Assembly: GCF_947077765.1 (NCBI RefSeq)
Contig: NZ_CAMTTF010000001.1
Location: forward strand, 842,818-906,817
Length of the DNA stretch: 64,000 nt
Direction of reading: 5' to 3'
From: Salinibacter grassmerensis
GTDB lineage: Bacteria > Bacteroidota > Rhodothermia > Rhodothermales > Salinibacteraceae
Shown: piece after piece, positions 1 to 13,485 of the stretch
Numbering within the stretch: the first letter of the stretch is position 1
Layout: each line of letters begins with the position of its first letter
The notes under the pieces: model-generated
The model's database searches: none
What the model was told of the DNA's origin: nothing
What the model saw: the letters and a program-made list of their open reading frames with translations, nothing else
Made by a program: the position numbers and the translations under genes

Positions 1-33
1 GCTAGTCGGAAGTGGAGGCGGGCCCGGGGTGGG

Positions 34-1902
34 CTACTCGGCTGGCTCCAGGACCAGTGCTCCCAGCGGGGGAAGAGTCAGCTCCAGGGAATGGGAGTGT
101 CCGTGCCTCCCGAACGGATCGCTATGGACGGTTCTCTGATTGCCCACGTTGCTGCCGCCGTAGGCGTCGCTGTCGCTGTTGAGTTGTTCGTGCCACAGGC
201 CCTCGCCCGGCACGCCAATGCGGTAGTTCTCGCGAACGACCGGCGTAAAGTTGAGCACGAAGACGAGCGAGCGGTCCCCGTTGAGGCGGCGGTAGGTGAG
301 GACGCTGTTCTCGCGGTCGTCGTACGAGATCCATTCGAAGCCGTCTACCTGGTCGTTCCAGAGGGCCGGCGCGTTCTGGTAGAGGTGATTGAGGTCGCCG
401 AGCCACTCCATGAGGCCCTCGTGCAGGGGGGCATCGGTGAGTCCCCATTCCAGCTCCTGATCGTGGTTCCATTCGCGGTGCTGCCCGAACTCACCCCCCA
501 TGAAGAGCAGCTTCTTGCCGGGGTGGCCGAACATGTGGGCGTAAAGGAGCCGCAGGTTGGCCGCTTTCTGCCAGTCGTCGCCTGGCATCTTGCTCCAGAG
601 GGAGTTCTTGCCGTGGACCACCTCGTCGTGGGAGAGGGGGAGTGTGTAGTTTTCGGAGAAGGCCCAGCTGAGGGTCCAGGTCAGGTCGCCGTGGTGGTGC
701 TTGCGGTGAACCGGTTCTTTGCTTGCGTATTCGAGCGAGTCGTGCATCCAGCCCATGTTCCACTTGTAGAGGAAGCCAAGGCCGCCGTGCTCGGTGGGGG
801 TGGTCACGCCGGGCCAGGCAGTTGACTCCTCGGCCAGCATGATGGCCTCGGGGTACTCCTCGTAGACGTGCTCGTTGGTGTCCTGAAGGAGGCTGATGGC
901 GCCCAGGTTCTCGCGGCCGCCGTGCACATTGGGCGACCAGTCGCCCTCGCGCGAGTAGTCGCGGTAGAGCATGGAGGCGACCGCGTCGACGCGGAGGCCG
1001 TCCACGTGGTACTTGTCCATCCAGAAGAGGGCGTTGGAGAGGAGAAAATTGCGCACGCCGTTCTTGCCGAAGTCGAAGACGCGCGTGCCCCAGTCCGGAT
1101 GCTCCCGCATGAGCGGGTCCTCGTATTCGAAGAGGTGCGAGCCGTCAAAGTAGGTGAGCCCCTGCGGGTCCGTGGCGAAGTGGCCGGGCACCCAGTCCAT
1201 GATGACACCGATCCCGCGCTGATGCAGCGTGTCGATGAGGTGCATTAGGCCGTCGGGGTCGCCGTAGCGAAAGGTGGGGGCGTAGTACCCGAGAATTTGG
1301 TAGCCCCACGACCCGTAGTACGGATGTTCGGCAAGCGGCAGAAACTCGACGTGGGTGAAGCCCAGGTTCTGCACGTGGTCGGCCAGCGGCTCGGCGACCT
1401 CCCGGTAGCTGAGCGACTCGCCGTGCTCCTTGTGCCGCCAGGAGCCGAGGTGCACCTCGTAGATGGAGAGGGGGCCGTCCAGTCCGCTGGGGCCCTCCCG
1501 CTCGTTCATCCAGTTGCTGTCGCCCCACGTGTAGGTGTCGAGGTCGGTGACGATGGCCGAGAGGCCCTCGTATGTGTTCTGGGCAGGCGGCTCCATGCGG
1601 AAGGCGTAGGGGTCGGTCCGGTCGAACCAGTCGCCGTTGGCCTGGAGGTGATACTTATACTTGTCGCCCGGCTGGGCCCCACGCACGTACCCTTCCCAGA
1701 GTCCCCCCTCGCGCCGATCCAGTACGTCGGCTCCGAAGCGCCAGTCGTTGAAGTCGCCCGTTACCTCCACCCGGTCGGCATTGGGGGCCCAGACGCTGAA
1801 CCAGGTGCCCCGCTGGTTGGGATGTGCCCCCATCCGCTCGTAGCTGTGGGTATGGGTGCCTTGCCGCCAGTAGTAGAGGTCGTCGTCGGTGAGATGGGGC
1901 AT
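34..1902 (-). CDS. glgB: 1,4-alpha-glucan branching enzyme GlgB
   Basis: Creates alpha-1,6 branches in alpha-glucan (GH13, cytoplasmic). The 622-residue protein has an N-terminal CBM48 domain (about residues 30-110, with [17 protein letters not shown]) followed by the GH13 barrel. The predicted nucleophile is D306 in GLRVDAVAS and the acid/base is E358 in [17 protein letters not shown] supplies the third acidic residue. The reading frame stays open far upstream, but that part overlaps treS in another frame, so I chose the ATG at 1902 ([12 protein letters not shown]), 43 bases after treS ends. It is the last gene of the glgE-treS-glgB operon and probably branches the linear glucan made by GlgE. 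Family assignment is very secure. Confidence 0.97.
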   Translation of the reverse strand: MPHLTDDDLYYWRQGTHTHSYERMGAHPNQRGTWFSVWAPNADRVEVTGDFNDWRFGADVLDRREGGLWEGYVRGAQPGDKYKYHLQANGDWFDRTDPYAFRMEPPAQNTYEGLSAIVTDLDTYTWGDSNWMNEREGPSGLDGPLSIYEVHLGSWRHKEHGESLSYREVAEPLADHVQNLGFTHVEFLPLAEHPYYGSWGYQILGYYAPTFRYGDPDGLMHLIDTLHQRGIGVIMDWVPGHFATDPQGLTYFDGSHLFEYEDPLMREHPDWGTRVFDFGKNGVRNFLLSNALFWMDKYHVDGLRVDAVASMLYRDYSREGDWSPNVHGGRENLGAISLLQDTNEHVYEEYPEAIMLAEESTAWPGVTTPTEHGGLGFLYKWNMGWMHDSLEYASKEPVHRKHHHGDLTWTLSWAFSENYTLPLSHDEVVHGKNSLWSKMPGDDWQKAANLRLLYAHMFGHPGKKLLFMGGEFGQHREWNHDQELEWGLTDAPLHEGLMEWLGDLNHLYQNAPALWNDQVDGFEWISYDDRENSVLTYRRLNGDRSLVFVLNFTPVVRENYRIGVPGEGLWHEQLNSDSDAYGGSNVGNQRTVHSDPFGRHGHSHSLELTLPPLGALVLEPAE

Positions 1903-1945
1903 GGGGGGCTGTGGGTGGGAAGGATCAATTGCGTGGAGAGAGGGA

Positions 1946-4900
1946 TCAGGCGTCGAGGCGGTCGGAGGCGGTCGCCTCGTGGGGGGCGAGCAGACGGCGA
2001 AGCCCGTGCAGCGGAAGCCAGGCCCAGTCGGGGCGGTGGTTGAGCTCGTAGCGGACCTCGTACAGGGCCTTATCGAGGAGAAAGGCCCAGAGGAATGAGT
2101 AGCGGGCCGGGGCCGCCGGGAGGAAGGCGGCGTCCTCGGTCGTATCGGCGTACGCGTCGAGGAACGTCGTCTCCGTCCAGTGGAGCAGCGCGTTGATCCA
2201 CGGCTCGTAGTCCGGGTCCACATTGGTGTGGTCCTGCCAGGAGGCGAGGACGGCGTACTCCAGAGACCGAAGCATGCCCGCGACGTCCCGCAGCGCGTTT
2301 TCGCGTTGGCGGCGCTCGTCGAGGGGGCGGGTCGGTTCGCCTTCGAAGTCGAGGACGTAGATGTCGCCCTCGGCCCGGAGAAGCTGCCCGAGATGATAGT
2401 CGCCGTGGATCCGGATGCGGTCGTGCGTGCCGGGCATGTCGTCGAGGGGCGCAAGGTGCTCCCGGGCTGCACTCCACGCCGGGGTGGAGGGCACGTCCTT
2501 AGGAGGGAGCCCCGATTGCCGATCGAGAAGGGCACGGGTCTCCTCCATCTCGGTTCTGATGCGTGCGCCCAGCTCCGCCCCTGCGTTCGCCGGCGCCTCA
2601 ACGGGGTGCATGTTGTCGCCCTTTGCCTGGGCCAGCGCGTAGTGCATTTCGGCGGTCCGCACCCCGAGCGTCCGCGCGAACGAAATCAACTCGGGGGCCA
2701 GCTCTTCCAGCCACACCGGCACCGTCGCGTCCACGAAGCGGTCCGCCGTCCAGCTGGGGCTGTCCGCCGATGGGTCTGTGCTCTTGGCCTGCTCGTACGG
2801 GAACGGCGAATTTTCGACGCGGTCGAGAAAGGTGGTCGTGCAGGAGAGGGCGTAGCTCCAGGCGTCGGTGTCTACCGCAAGGGCCTCTTGAAGCACCCCG
2901 AGGGTGTACTGGCGGCGGCGACGCCGAAAGTGGAGCGTGCCGTGGAGGCGGGGCGAAAACGTAAAGTCGACGTCCGTGAGGTGCTGCAGGAGCTCTTTCT
3001 CGGGGTTGGGGCCCTCCTCCAGGCGGCGGTAGAGCTTGAGGAAGTAGTCGTCGTTGACGATGGCGGAGGTGTTGCTCTGCTCGCCGGTGAAGAGGCGCAC
3101 GTCGTCGGGGGGCTCGTGGCCCATCGCCTCGGACGGCTCGGCCGTGTAGAGGCCCTTCAGCGAGCGCCCGGTGCCGCCCCGCTGCCACCAGCGGAAGAGC
3201 GTGGCCCAGAACTGAGGGTTGACCGTGGCGTCGTAGACGAGCCGTCGCTCTTCGGTGTCGTCCACCTCCAGCCACGCCAGCGTGGCAGCTGGGTGCTCGT
3301 CCAAGATGGTAGAGGCCTCCGGCTCGGGGGCTGCCATCAGGGGCAGGGTGTAGAACGACGTGTCCTCCGGGAGGTCGACCCGAAGCACCGACAGGTACAC
3401 CACGGGGTCGCTCTGGAGGCGCACCGCATCTTCGACCTCGACCTCTTCGATGACTTCGCCCTTGGCGCCGAACCAGCGCTGCTCGTTGATAAACTCCGGG
3501 AGGAGCGCCTCGATCTGTTCGGGGCCGCGGCGCTGCGCCATCGTGGGGACGAGCACATTCTGCAGGCCCTCGGCGACCGGCAGGACGGGACGGGTGCGGC
3601 CGTTTTCGCCCTCGAGGGGCTGAAGGCCACTGCGGCGCGTGTCGTCGCGCTGTACATCCTCTTTGGGCACGAGCTTGAACCAGTAGAAGTGGTGCGGCCC
3701 GACGGTCAGGTGGTAGTCGTCGGGGCCGATGGGCGGGAACGCGGACTGTCCGGACAGCTCGACCGGCGCGAGGCCCTGCAGGTCGTCTCGCGCGGGAATG
3801 TGGACCGACTGCGTGAAGCGGGAGAGGTTGTTCACCACGAGGATGCGTTCGCCCTCGTACTCACGGAGAAACGCGAGAATGGACTGGTTCTCCACGGGCA
3901 GCAGCTCAAAGCTGCCCCGCCCAAAAATGTTCTTGTGCTGCTGCCGGAGGGCGATGAGGCGGCGCATGAAGTGGAGCAGCGAGTACGGGTCCTCTTCCGC
4001 GTCCTCCACGTTTACGAACTCGTAGCTGTACTTGCCCCGGTTGATGGGGGGCATGAACAGCTTGTGGTGCGGGGCCCGTGAGAAGCCGCCGTTCTTGTCG
4101 GGGCTCCACTGCATGGGGGTGCGCACCCCGTTGCGGTCGCCGAGGAACGGATCGTCGCCCATCCCGATCTCGTCGCCGTAGTAGATGATGGGACTTCCCT
4201 TGAGGCTCAGCAGCAGCGCGTTCATGAGCTCGATGCGGCGGCGCTCGCCCCCGAGCAGGGGCGTCAGGCGTCGTCGGATGCCCACGTTGATGCGGAAGCG
4301 ATCGTCGGCGCCGTACTCGTGGTACATGTAGTCCCGCTCCTCGTCGGTCACCATTTCGAGGGTGAGCTCGTCGTGGTTCCGGAGGAAGAGAGCCCACTGC
4401 GCGTCGTCGGGGATGCCGCTGGTCAGGTCGAGCATCTCCACGACCGGCCGCCGGTTCTCGCGCCGCAGCGCCATATAGAGCCGCGGCATGACGGGAAAGT
4501 TAAAGGCCATCTGCACGCCCGTGCTGCCCCCGTCCGCGTCCTCACCGAAGTAGGGGAGCGTGTCCTCCGGCCACTGGTTCGCCTCCGCCAGGAGCACCTT
4601 GCCGGGGCCGTACCGCTCCTCCACGGCGGCGCGCAGCTCCTTCACGTAGTTGATCGTTTCGGGCAGGTTCTCGCTGCTGGTGCCCTCCCGCTCAAAGAGG
4701 TAAGGCACCGCGTCGAGCCGCAGGCCGTCCACCCCCATGTCGAGCCAGAAGAACATGACCTCCTTCATCTTTTCCCGGACCTCGGGGTTGTCGAAATTGA
4801 GGTCGGGCTGGTGGGAGAAGAAGCGGTGCCAGTAGTACTTCTCCGCCTTGGGGTCCCACGCCCAGTTCGAATCCTCCGTATCGGTGAAAATGACACGGAC

Positions 4901-5326
4901 ATCGTCGTATTTTTCGTCCGTTTCGCTCCAGACGTACCAGTCATGCTTGTCGGAGTCGGGGTTGCGCGCCTCCTGAAACCAGGGGTGCTGGTCGGAGGTG
5001 TGGTTCAGCACCAGCTCCGTGACGACCCGCATGCCGCGGGCATGGGCGTCGTCGAGAAACGCCCGGAAGTCGTCGAGGTCGCCGTGGATGGGCAGGACCT
5101 TGAAGTAGTCGGCGGTGTCGTAGCCGTCGTCCCTGAGCGGGCTCTCCAGGAAGGGGAGCAGCCAGAGGGTGTTGACGCCCAGCGATTCGAGGTAGGGCAG
5201 CTTTTCGCGGAGCCCTCGAAAGTCCCCGTAGCCGTCGTCGTTCGAGTCGTAGAAGCTGCGAACGTGCAGCTCGTAGATGACGGCGTCTTTGTACCAGAGG
5301 GGGTCGTCGAGGAAGTCGTCGGGCAT
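1946..5326 (-). CDS. treS: Trehalose synthase - maltokinase fusion (TreS-Mak)
   Basis: Bifunctional 1126-residue protein. Residues 1 to about 555 are a GH13 trehalose synthase that interconverts trehalose and maltose: the start reads [15 protein letters not shown], the nucleophile is D205 in GLRLDAVPY, the acid/base is E248 in LLAEANQW and the third acid is D319 in LRNHDE. From about residue 590 to the end it is a maltokinase of the aminoglycoside-phosphotransferase fold, with the Brenner-type motif IHGDYHLGQ and the metal-binding stretch [11 protein letters not shown]. It would convert trehalose to maltose and then to maltose 1-phosphate, the donor for GlgE encoded just upstream. Such fusions are known in many bacteria. 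It lies between glgE (90-base gap) and glgB (43-base gap) in one apparent operon. Confidence 0.96.
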   Translation of the reverse strand: MPDDFLDDPLWYKDAVIYELHVRSFYDSNDDGYGDFRGLREKLPYLESLGVNTLWLLPFLESPLRDDGYDTADYFKVLPIHGDLDDFRAFLDDAHARGMRVVTELVLNHTSDQHPWFQEARNPDSDKHDWYVWSETDEKYDDVRVIFTDTEDSNWAWDPKAEKYYWHRFFSHQPDLNFDNPEVREKMKEVMFFWLDMGVDGLRLDAVPYLFEREGTSSENLPETINYVKELRAAVEERYGPGKVLLAEANQWPEDTLPYFGEDADGGSTGVQMAFNFPVMPRLYMALRRENRRPVVEMLDLTSGIPDDAQWALFLRNHDELTLEMVTDEERDYMYHEYGADDRFRINVGIRRRLTPLLGGERRRIELMNALLLSLKGSPIIYYGDEIGMGDDPFLGDRNGVRTPMQWSPDKNGGFSRAPHHKLFMPPINRGKYSYEFVNVEDAEEDPYSLLHFMRRLIALRQQHKNIFGRGSFELLPVENQSILAFLREYEGERILVVNNLSRFTQSVHIPARDDLQGLAPVELSGQSAFPPIGPDDYHLTVGPHHFYWFKLVPKEDVQRDDTRRSGLQPLEGENGRTRPVLPVAEGLQNVLVPTMAQRRGPEQIEALLPEFINEQRWFGAKGEVIEEVEVEDAVRLQSDPVVYLSVLRVDLPEDTSFYTLPLMAAPEPEASTILDEHPAATLAWLEVDDTEERRLVYDATVNPQFWATLFRWWQRGGTGRSLKGLYTAEPSEAMGHEPPDDVRLFTGEQSNTSAIVNDDYFLKLYRRLEEGPNPEKELLQHLTDVDFTFSPRLHGTLHFRRRRRQYTLGVLQEALAVDTDAWSYALSCTTTFLDRVENSPFPYEQAKSTDPSADSPSWTADRFVDATVPVWLEELAPELISFARTLGVRTAEMHYALAQAKGDNMHPVEAPANAGAELGARIRTEMEETRALLDRQSGLPPKDVPSTPAWSAAREHLAPLDDMPGTHDRIRIHGDYHLGQLLRAEGDIYVLDFEGEPTRPLDERRQRENALRDVAGMLRSLEYAVLASWQDHTNVDPDYEPWINALLHWTETTFLDAYADTTEDAAFLPAAPARYSFLWAFLLDKALYEVRYELNHRPDWAWLPLHGLRRLLAPHEATASDRLDA

Positions 5327-5416
5327 ACGGCGCTGCGGTTAAACGGGGAAGGGTGGACCGTTGAAGGCAGAGGGAGGGGAAAGAGAGCCTCCGTCAACCT
5401 TCGGGCACTCCGCCGA

Positions 5417-7453
<2,037 letters not shown>

Positions 7454-7665
7454 GCTGAGATGGGGCGGGGGCAAAATGCAACGGCGGACACGCGACAACA
7501 ACGGATATACACGCTACGCACTGGGGGACAGAAATCCCAACGCGGGGGCCTGGATGCAACTGTGCGCAGTCGGGCTCATTGTATGGCAGGGTCTGCGGTC
7601 CAGTTTTTGTGGTTCATGTTGGACGATGCAGACCGCTCTGTACTTTTGAGCTGTACTCCTGCTGT

Positions 7666-9855
7666 ATGGACGCGCCTTCTCCCTCACCGGTCGACACAGA
7701 CACACCGAATCAGAGTGACCGTCACATTCAACCCGGGAAGCCCTACCCACGGGGGGCAACGTGGGACGGCATTGGGGTCAACTTCGCCCTGCACAGTGCC
7801 CACGCCGACCGGGTTGAGCTGTTGCTATTCGACGACGCCGACGACCGCGAGCCCAGTGTCACGTTCGAGTTGCCGGAGCACACCGGCCCCATCTGGCACG
7901 GCTACGTCACGAATGTCCGCCCCGGACAGCTCTACGGGTACCGCGTCTACGGGCCCTACGACCCGGCGAACGGGCACCGGTTCAATCCCAACAAGGTCCT
8001 GCTCGACCCCTACGCGAAGGCCATCGGGCGTCCCCTCCGCTGGAACGACAGCCTCTTCGGCTACGACGTGGACGCCGAGGAGGAAGACCTCTCGTTCAAC
8101 ACGCAGGACAGTGCCCCCCACGCGCCCCTTGCGGCGGTGGTGGAGGAGACCTTTGCCTGGGGCAACGACCAATCGCCGGAAATTCCGTGGCAGGACACCC
8201 TTATCTACGAGACGCACGTAAAGGGGATGACCCAGAAGCATCCGGACGTGCCCGAACGGCTGCGGGGGACGTACCTGGGAATGGCTTCCGAACCGGTCCT
8301 CGATCACCTCAAGAACCTCGGCGTCACCACGGTGCAGCTCCTGCCGGTACACGCCAAGCTGCATCGCCGTGAGCTGCTCCGAAAAGGGCTTCGGGAATAC
8401 TGGGGGTACAACACCCTCTCCTACTTCGCGCCGGAGCCCGAGTACGCCGCCAACGGGCCGACGAGTGCGGTGCGTGACTTCAAGATGATGGTCCGTGCGC
8501 TTCACGACGCGGGGCTCGAGGTCATCATCGATGTCGTCTACAACCACACCTGTGAAGGGAACCAGTTGGGCCCCACGCTCTCGTGGCGGGGCGTCGACAA
8601 CCAGACCTACTACAAGCTTAACCCCGACGACGAGCGGTACCACATGGACTACACCGGGACGGGCAACACGCTCGACCCCGGCGACTCGTACGTCCTACAG
8701 ATGATCATGGACAGCCTGCGCTACTGGGTCAAGGAGATGCACGTCGATGGCTTCCGGTTCGACCTTGCCTCGGCCCTGGCGCGGGAGCTGTACGACGTGG
8801 ACATGCTCGGTTCCTTCTTCAAGGTGGTCCAGCAGGACCCGGTGCTGAGCCAGGTCAAGCTCATTGCGGAGCCCTGGGACGTAGGGCCCGGCGGCTATCA
8901 GGTCGGGTCGTTCCCGTGGCAGTGGGCCGAATGGAACGGCCGCTACCGCGACACTATCCGCCGCTTTTGGCGGGGCGACCGTGGGATGAATGGCGACGTG
9001 GCCACCCGGGTCACCGGCTCCAGCGACCTCTACGAGCGGTCGGGGCGCCGCCCGTTTGCGTCCATCAACTTCGTGACGGCCCACGATGGGTTCACGCTGC
9101 AGGACCTCGTGAGCTACGAGCAGAAGCACAACGAAGAGAACAAGGAGGGCAACGAAGACGGTCACGACGACAACCACTCCACAAACTGCGGGGCGGAAGG
9201 CCCAACCAACGATCCGGAAGTGATCGAGCGCCGCGAGCGCCGGAAGCGCAGCATCATGGCCACACTCCTGCTGTCACAGGGCGTGCCCATGATTTTGGGG
9301 GGGGACGAGCTGTCTCATACGCGCCGGGGCAACAACAACCCCTACTGTCAAGACAACGAGATTAGCTGGTACGACTGGGACCTCGACGACCGCGAGCAGA
9401 AGTTTCTCGAGTTTGTGCAGCGGCTCACGGCGTTCCGGAAGGAGCATCCAAGCTTCCGGCGCCGGCATTTTCTGGACTCGGCCGACGAGTCGGACGGCTC
9501 CGGCGACGTGCTCTGGTGGCACCCCGACGGCCGCGAGATCACGGAAGGGGACTGGCACGATGAGGACCTGCATGCCTTCGGGTACCTGCTCCGCGGCCAC
9601 AACCTGGCGCCCGGCTCAAAGGGACAGCCCCGGACCGACGACTCCTTTCTAGTGCTCATGAACCAGGGCGGGGCACCGGTGGAGTTTGAAGTGCCGGCGG
9701 AGACCAATGAACTCGACGACGTGCACTGTGCAGCCTGGCACGTGGTGCCGGAGCTGGCCGATTTTCTGGACGATCCGGGCACCGTTGATGTTGAGCCGGG
9801 GGGCGTGCTGACCCTGCGTCCTCATCGACTGCTGGCCCTCCGAGCGGTGCGGTAG
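7666..9855 (+). CDS. glgX: Glycogen debranching enzyme GlgX / isoamylase type
   Basis: Hydrolyses alpha-1,6 branch linkages in alpha-glucan (GH13, cytoplasmic). The 729-residue protein has an N-terminal CBM48 ([28 protein letters not shown]) and a catalytic barrel with [13 protein letters not shown], nucleophile D366 in [12 protein letters not shown], acid/base E402 in [14 protein letters not shown], and [15 protein letters not shown]. Length and motifs fit GlgX/TreX. ATG 7666 is preferred because the open frame upstream has no domain character. It is transcribed divergently from glgE across about 210 bases that must hold both promoters. It probably remodels or mobilises the glucan made by the GlgE operon. 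Confidence 0.95.
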   Translation: MDAPSPSPVDTDTPNQSDRHIQPGKPYPRGATWDGIGVNFALHSAHADRVELLLFDDADDREPSVTFELPEHTGPIWHGYVTNVRPGQLYGYRVYGPYDPANGHRFNPNKVLLDPYAKAIGRPLRWNDSLFGYDVDAEEEDLSFNTQDSAPHAPLAAVVEETFAWGNDQSPEIPWQDTLIYETHVKGMTQKHPDVPERLRGTYLGMASEPVLDHLKNLGVTTVQLLPVHAKLHRRELLRKGLREYWGYNTLSYFAPEPEYAANGPTSAVRDFKMMVRALHDAGLEVIIDVVYNHTCEGNQLGPTLSWRGVDNQTYYKLNPDDERYHMDYTGTGNTLDPGDSYVLQMIMDSLRYWVKEMHVDGFRFDLASALARELYDVDMLGSFFKVVQQDPVLSQVKLIAEPWDVGPGGYQVGSFPWQWAEWNGRYRDTIRRFWRGDRGMNGDVATRVTGSSDLYERSGRRPFASINFVTAHDGFTLQDLVSYEQKHNEENKEGNEDGHDDNHSTNCGAEGPTNDPEVIERRERRKRSIMATLLLSQGVPMILGGDELSHTRRGNNNPYCQDNEISWYDWDLDDREQKFLEFVQRLTAFRKEHPSFRRRHFLDSADESDGSGDVLWWHPDGREITEGDWHDEDLHAFGYLLRGHNLAPGSKGQPRTDDSFLVLMNQGGAPVEFEVPAETNELDDVHCAAWHVVPELADFLDDPGTVDVEPGGVLTLRPHRLLALRAVR

Positions 9856-9995
9856 CACAGGGCCCCCCACGGGAGCGCGTGGTTCTGAGCGCCAAACACA
9901 TCCTGGCCGCGGCCCTTCATATCCATGTAAGGTTGTGCCCCATCGCTCCGAGTCCGACGGTGCCCGCTGTGTAGTTCAACCGACCTCTGCACGAC

Positions 9996-11093
9996 ATGTC
10001 CGAGCATACCCCCCGGCGAGAGTTTCTGAGGCGGGCGGGGGCCACCATGGTCGCGTCGACGGTGGGCTTCCCGTCCGTCATCCTTCCCGATCGGGACGCG
10101 GTCCTCGGGGTGGCTCTCTGTGGCCTTGGTAATTACGCCAGGACCCAGTTGGCGCCCGGTCTCCAAAAAACCGAGCACTGCGAACTGCGTGGCATCGTGA
10201 CCGGCTCCCCGGAGAAGATTCCGAGGTGGAAACGGCGCTACGACATTCCGGACTCGAACGTCTACAGCTACGACACACTGCCCGAGATCGCCAACAACGA
10301 CGCCCTCGACGTGGTGTATGTCGTCACCCCGCCTGGCCTCCATGCGCGAGATGCGATTAAGGCCGCCGAGGCCGGCAAGCACGTCTGGTGCGAGAAGCCG
10401 ATGGCCATGACGACGGAGGAGTGTCGAGCCGTGATTGGCGCCGCCAAGAAGAACGGGGTCCAGCTCACCGTCGGCTACCGGATGCAGCACGAGCCCAATA
10501 CCCAAACCCTCATCCGGTACGGTGAGAATGAGACGTACGGCGCGGTCACGTCCGTGGTAACCGGTGCGGGCTACGACGGAGCGCCCCCCGATCCGGACGA
10601 CTGGCGTCGAGACGCTGAGCTTGGGGGCGGTGCGCTCTACGACATGGGCGTCTATCCCATCAACGCGGCCCGCTACGCTACTGGCATGGAACCGGTCGCC
10701 GTAACGGGGCGCACCTGGTCTGAGCGCGAGGGAATATACAGCGAGGTGCCGGAGCACGCGGAGTTCACGCTGGAGTTTCCGGAGGGGGTGATGGCAACAG
10801 GAGAAACCAGCTTCGGTGCGTCGATGAACTACCTCGACGTGGAATGTACCGACGGGGGATATCAGCTGCGTCCCTTTCAGGCCTACTCCGGCGTGCAGGG
10901 CAAGACCAGCGACGGAACCCGGTTGGCCCCCGATCCAAACGACCAGCAGGCCCGGCAGATGGACAATGACGCCCGTGCCATCAAAAACGACAGCGCCCCC
11001 CTCGTCCCGGGCAGAGAAGGGCTCGCCGACATTCGGATCGTTCGGGCCATCATGGAATCCTCCGCGGACGACGGAGCAAGAATAAAGCTCTGA
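9996..11093 (+). CDS. Gfo/Idh/MocA-family oxidoreductase with Tat-like leader
   Basis: Probable NAD(P)-dependent sugar oxidoreductase of 365 residues. The N-terminus (RREFLRRAGATMVAS followed by a hydrophobic stretch) resembles a twin-arginine signal, so export to the periplasm with cofactor already bound is likely, as in glucose-fructose oxidoreductase. The Rossmann part reads VALCGLGNYARTQLAPGL, and the family motif EKPMAMTTEEC follows at about residue 132. The C-terminal sheet domain includes GGGALYDMGVYPINAARY. It stands alone in a 140-base/375-base intergenic setting after glgX. Substrate cannot be deduced. Family is secure; export is an inference from the leader. Confidence 0.88.
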   Translation: MSEHTPRREFLRRAGATMVASTVGFPSVILPDRDAVLGVALCGLGNYARTQLAPGLQKTEHCELRGIVTGSPEKIPRWKRRYDIPDSNVYSYDTLPEIANNDALDVVYVVTPPGLHARDAIKAAEAGKHVWCEKPMAMTTEECRAVIGAAKKNGVQLTVGYRMQHEPNTQTLIRYGENETYGAVTSVVTGAGYDGAPPDPDDWRRDAELGGGALYDMGVYPINAARYATGMEPVAVTGRTWSEREGIYSEVPEHAEFTLEFPEGVMATGETSFGASMNYLDVECTDGGYQLRPFQAYSGVQGKTSDGTRLAPDPNDQQARQMDNDARAIKNDSAPLVPGREGLADIRIVRAIMESSADDGARIKL

Positions 11094-11469
11094 GGGGCGA
11101 CTCCGTGGACCGGGCAGTCCACAGAGCTGTGAAAACGCGTGTGCACCTGGCCAGTGCCGCTGTTCCCCGCTTCTCCTTTCGTTCCGCACATGCACGTCTT
11201 CCGGACGGGGCCACACGGCCGCATCGAATCGTCAGGTACGCCCTCGTCTGTCCTTTGCAGCGGGCCCTGTGTCCAGTTGCCAGTGCGCGTCGCCGCACCG
11301 CGTGCGTCAGACAGTCCAGCCTGGCGTTCGTAAATTATGAAGATTTGATAAACCAAGGAGCGGCAGGTTATGAACGTCGTCTTCACGTGCCTAACACACC
11401 CCCGGCTCATGATTGGTTGAGCCGCACTTCTTTTCGGACATTCACCTCAACTGCCGTCCACTACGAGCC
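11094..11469. other. Intergenic region without recognised gene
   Basis: About 375 bases between the oxidoreductase and the next gene. Open frames here show no domain-like sequence. A short AT-rich stretch near 11328-11360 could contain the promoter of the downstream gene, but I see no clear consensus boxes. Confidence 0.5.
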
Positions 11470-13335
11470 ATGCGATATACGTTCTTCGGACACCTCTGCG
11501 GACAACTCTGTTCTGACTGTCAAGAAGACCTTGCAAATGCAACCCTCCGGCTCTACCGACCCGGGGAAGGGGGCGATGAGACCATCGCCCGTGCGACTGC
11601 AGAGACCAAACACACGCATCAGATTCTCGACGCGGAAGAGGCGGAGAACAAGTCTGACCGTCTCTTGACCGAGGCGGACCTCGATTCGGAGGGACGCTTC
11701 AATGTTGTACTTGGCGAGGAGGTCGACTACGACGGGGAGGCGATTGAGATCGATGTATATTTCGAATCGGTGCCCGGCATGCCCGAAGGGGCAAAGGCGG
11801 ACCCGTTGCAGGTGAGCATCACCACCCTCCAGCCCCAGTGGCGCAAGGGAGAAGAGGGCGCACGATTTGGCTGGGAGTACTGCATTCCCGAACGCTTCTG
11901 GTGCCAGGTCCGCGGGCAGTTTGGGGCCTGGACAATCTGCGGCGACGTGACCCTCTGTGAGACGGATGAACCTGTAGAAGGAGTGACGGTCATTGCGTTC
12001 GATCGAGACTGGATTCAAGACGATGAGGTCGGGGTCGCGACCACCGATGGAAATGGTCGCTTTCGCATCGATTATCTGCAGCAGGACTTCGAGCCCGGCA
12101 CTGTCATCGACGTTGAACTCGTGGGCGGGCCCGACCTGTACTTTCGGGTGGAGACGCCCGCCGGGCAACCGCTCCTTTCTGAAGACCCTTCCGAGGGACG
12201 AACGAGTAGCCGAGAGAATGCCGGGCCCTGCTTCTGTGTGGACCTCTGCATCGACGAGGAGCCGGATGACCCGGACCCCGAGGTCTACCCGGTCTTCACC
12301 AGCGTAGGGGGGTATGACTTTCAGACAGATATCGACAGTGGCCCGGCGGGCACGGGAGAGACGGTAGGCGGCGGAAGGGCCTTCCACCGCAGCCTTCGGC
12401 TGAACGGGATCATGTCGAAGACACTGAACGGGAATCCCCTGGAGTATAAATTTCAGTACCGAGAACGGGGGGCCTCGTCCTGGATGGACGTGACCCCTTC
12501 CCAACTCCGCAAGACGAAGATCGGGACGCTCGAGAAGGTCGACACCTCCACCTCGCCGCTGACAATCGACACCAAGGACTACATCGTCGGGGGCGCGCCT
12601 GATTCCGACGAGGTGGCCGTCACCCCCAATGGGAACTGGATCCCGATGCCGCAAAAGTCGGGGGTCTTCAGTAGGGATGGATCCTTCGTACCGAACCACA
12701 ACCAGATCCAACTGGACTCCCGAACGCTGGCGACGTTCACGCCCGCGATCGACCTGACCGGCATTGATGCGGGCGAGAGTGCCGAGGCTCCCTCCGGAGT
12801 GTCGCTTGTGCAGAACAAGCATTTCGAGATTAAGATGCTTGTCCGAGAAAATCCTCCCAACTCGAGTCCCAGCGCGTCTACGGAGGTAGGCCACCTCGAG
12901 AACATCGCCGTGAACAACCGTCTCTATGATTACGTCCGTCACCCGAACTGGATGAGCGAGACGGTAAACGGCGGACTCGCCGTGGCGATGGTCAACCTCC
13001 GAGAGCTGGGAAGCGGCGGGTGTGAGGAGATTCAGGACACCCTGAACGTCGAATTTACCGCGGCGCATCCAAACCTGGGAAATGTCGGGATCAAGGTAGA
13101 GGGGCCTGGAGGGCCGTACAGCACCACCCCGACCCCCAGTGACCCGAACGTAAACGGAAGCGCCGACGAAAACCTGCACGGATCCGTCGACTTCCAGAGT
13201 ATCTCTGGGGGCACGAAGGTGGAGGAGCTGAAAAACTGCGCGTATGTCGTGACCTTATCGGTGGGGGTGCTGCTCACGAATGGCGACCGGGGTCCGGGTA
13301 ACCGCCACGACCAGATCGCCTTCTGCAAGGGGTAG
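11470..13335 (+). CDS. Large protein of unknown function with a transthyretin-like domain
   Basis: A 621-residue acidic protein without signal peptide or membrane segment. The N-terminus has clustered cysteines (CGQLCSDC). The segment near residues 155-230 (VEGVTVIAFDRDW ... VATTDGNGRFRIDY) looks like a transthyretin/carboxypeptidase-regulatory beta-sandwich, and an earlier segment ending in DSEGRFNVVLGEEV may be a second copy. The C-terminal two thirds are beta-rich and low in recognisable motifs; cysteines recur (CFCVDLC, CEEIQ, CAYVV). An upstream ATG at 11413 is possible, but MRYTFFGHLCGQ at 11470 is the more natural start. Function unknown; the sandwich suggests binding or structural work rather than catalysis. 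Confidence 0.8.
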   Translation: MRYTFFGHLCGQLCSDCQEDLANATLRLYRPGEGGDETIARATAETKHTHQILDAEEAENKSDRLLTEADLDSEGRFNVVLGEEVDYDGEAIEIDVYFESVPGMPEGAKADPLQVSITTLQPQWRKGEEGARFGWEYCIPERFWCQVRGQFGAWTICGDVTLCETDEPVEGVTVIAFDRDWIQDDEVGVATTDGNGRFRIDYLQQDFEPGTVIDVELVGGPDLYFRVETPAGQPLLSEDPSEGRTSSRENAGPCFCVDLCIDEEPDDPDPEVYPVFTSVGGYDFQTDIDSGPAGTGETVGGGRAFHRSLRLNGIMSKTLNGNPLEYKFQYRERGASSWMDVTPSQLRKTKIGTLEKVDTSTSPLTIDTKDYIVGGAPDSDEVAVTPNGNWIPMPQKSGVFSRDGSFVPNHNQIQLDSRTLATFTPAIDLTGIDAGESAEAPSGVSLVQNKHFEIKMLVRENPPNSSPSASTEVGHLENIAVNNRLYDYVRHPNWMSETVNGGLAVAMVNLRELGSGGCEEIQDTLNVEFTAAHPNLGNVGIKVEGPGGPYSTTPTPSDPNVNGSADENLHGSVDFQSISGGTKVEELKNCAYVVTLSVGVLLTNGDRGPGNRHDQIAFCKG

Positions 13336-13485
13336 GCGGGTTTGCTGGAGGGAAGGGAGACCATTCGAAGTGCGAAATGAACGGGATGGGGGCCGGACGG
13401 CTTGCCGGCATCGGTGCCTTGCGACTGGAGACGCTCGTTCTCATCTTGTGTCCGGTCGTTATTGCTTTCAATAAGCGCCCCCACC

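Noticed and set aside
11105-11668. A 187-codon plus-strand frame before the 621-residue protein
   Set aside because: It overlaps that gene in another frame and reads as low-complexity Arg/Ser/Thr sequence.
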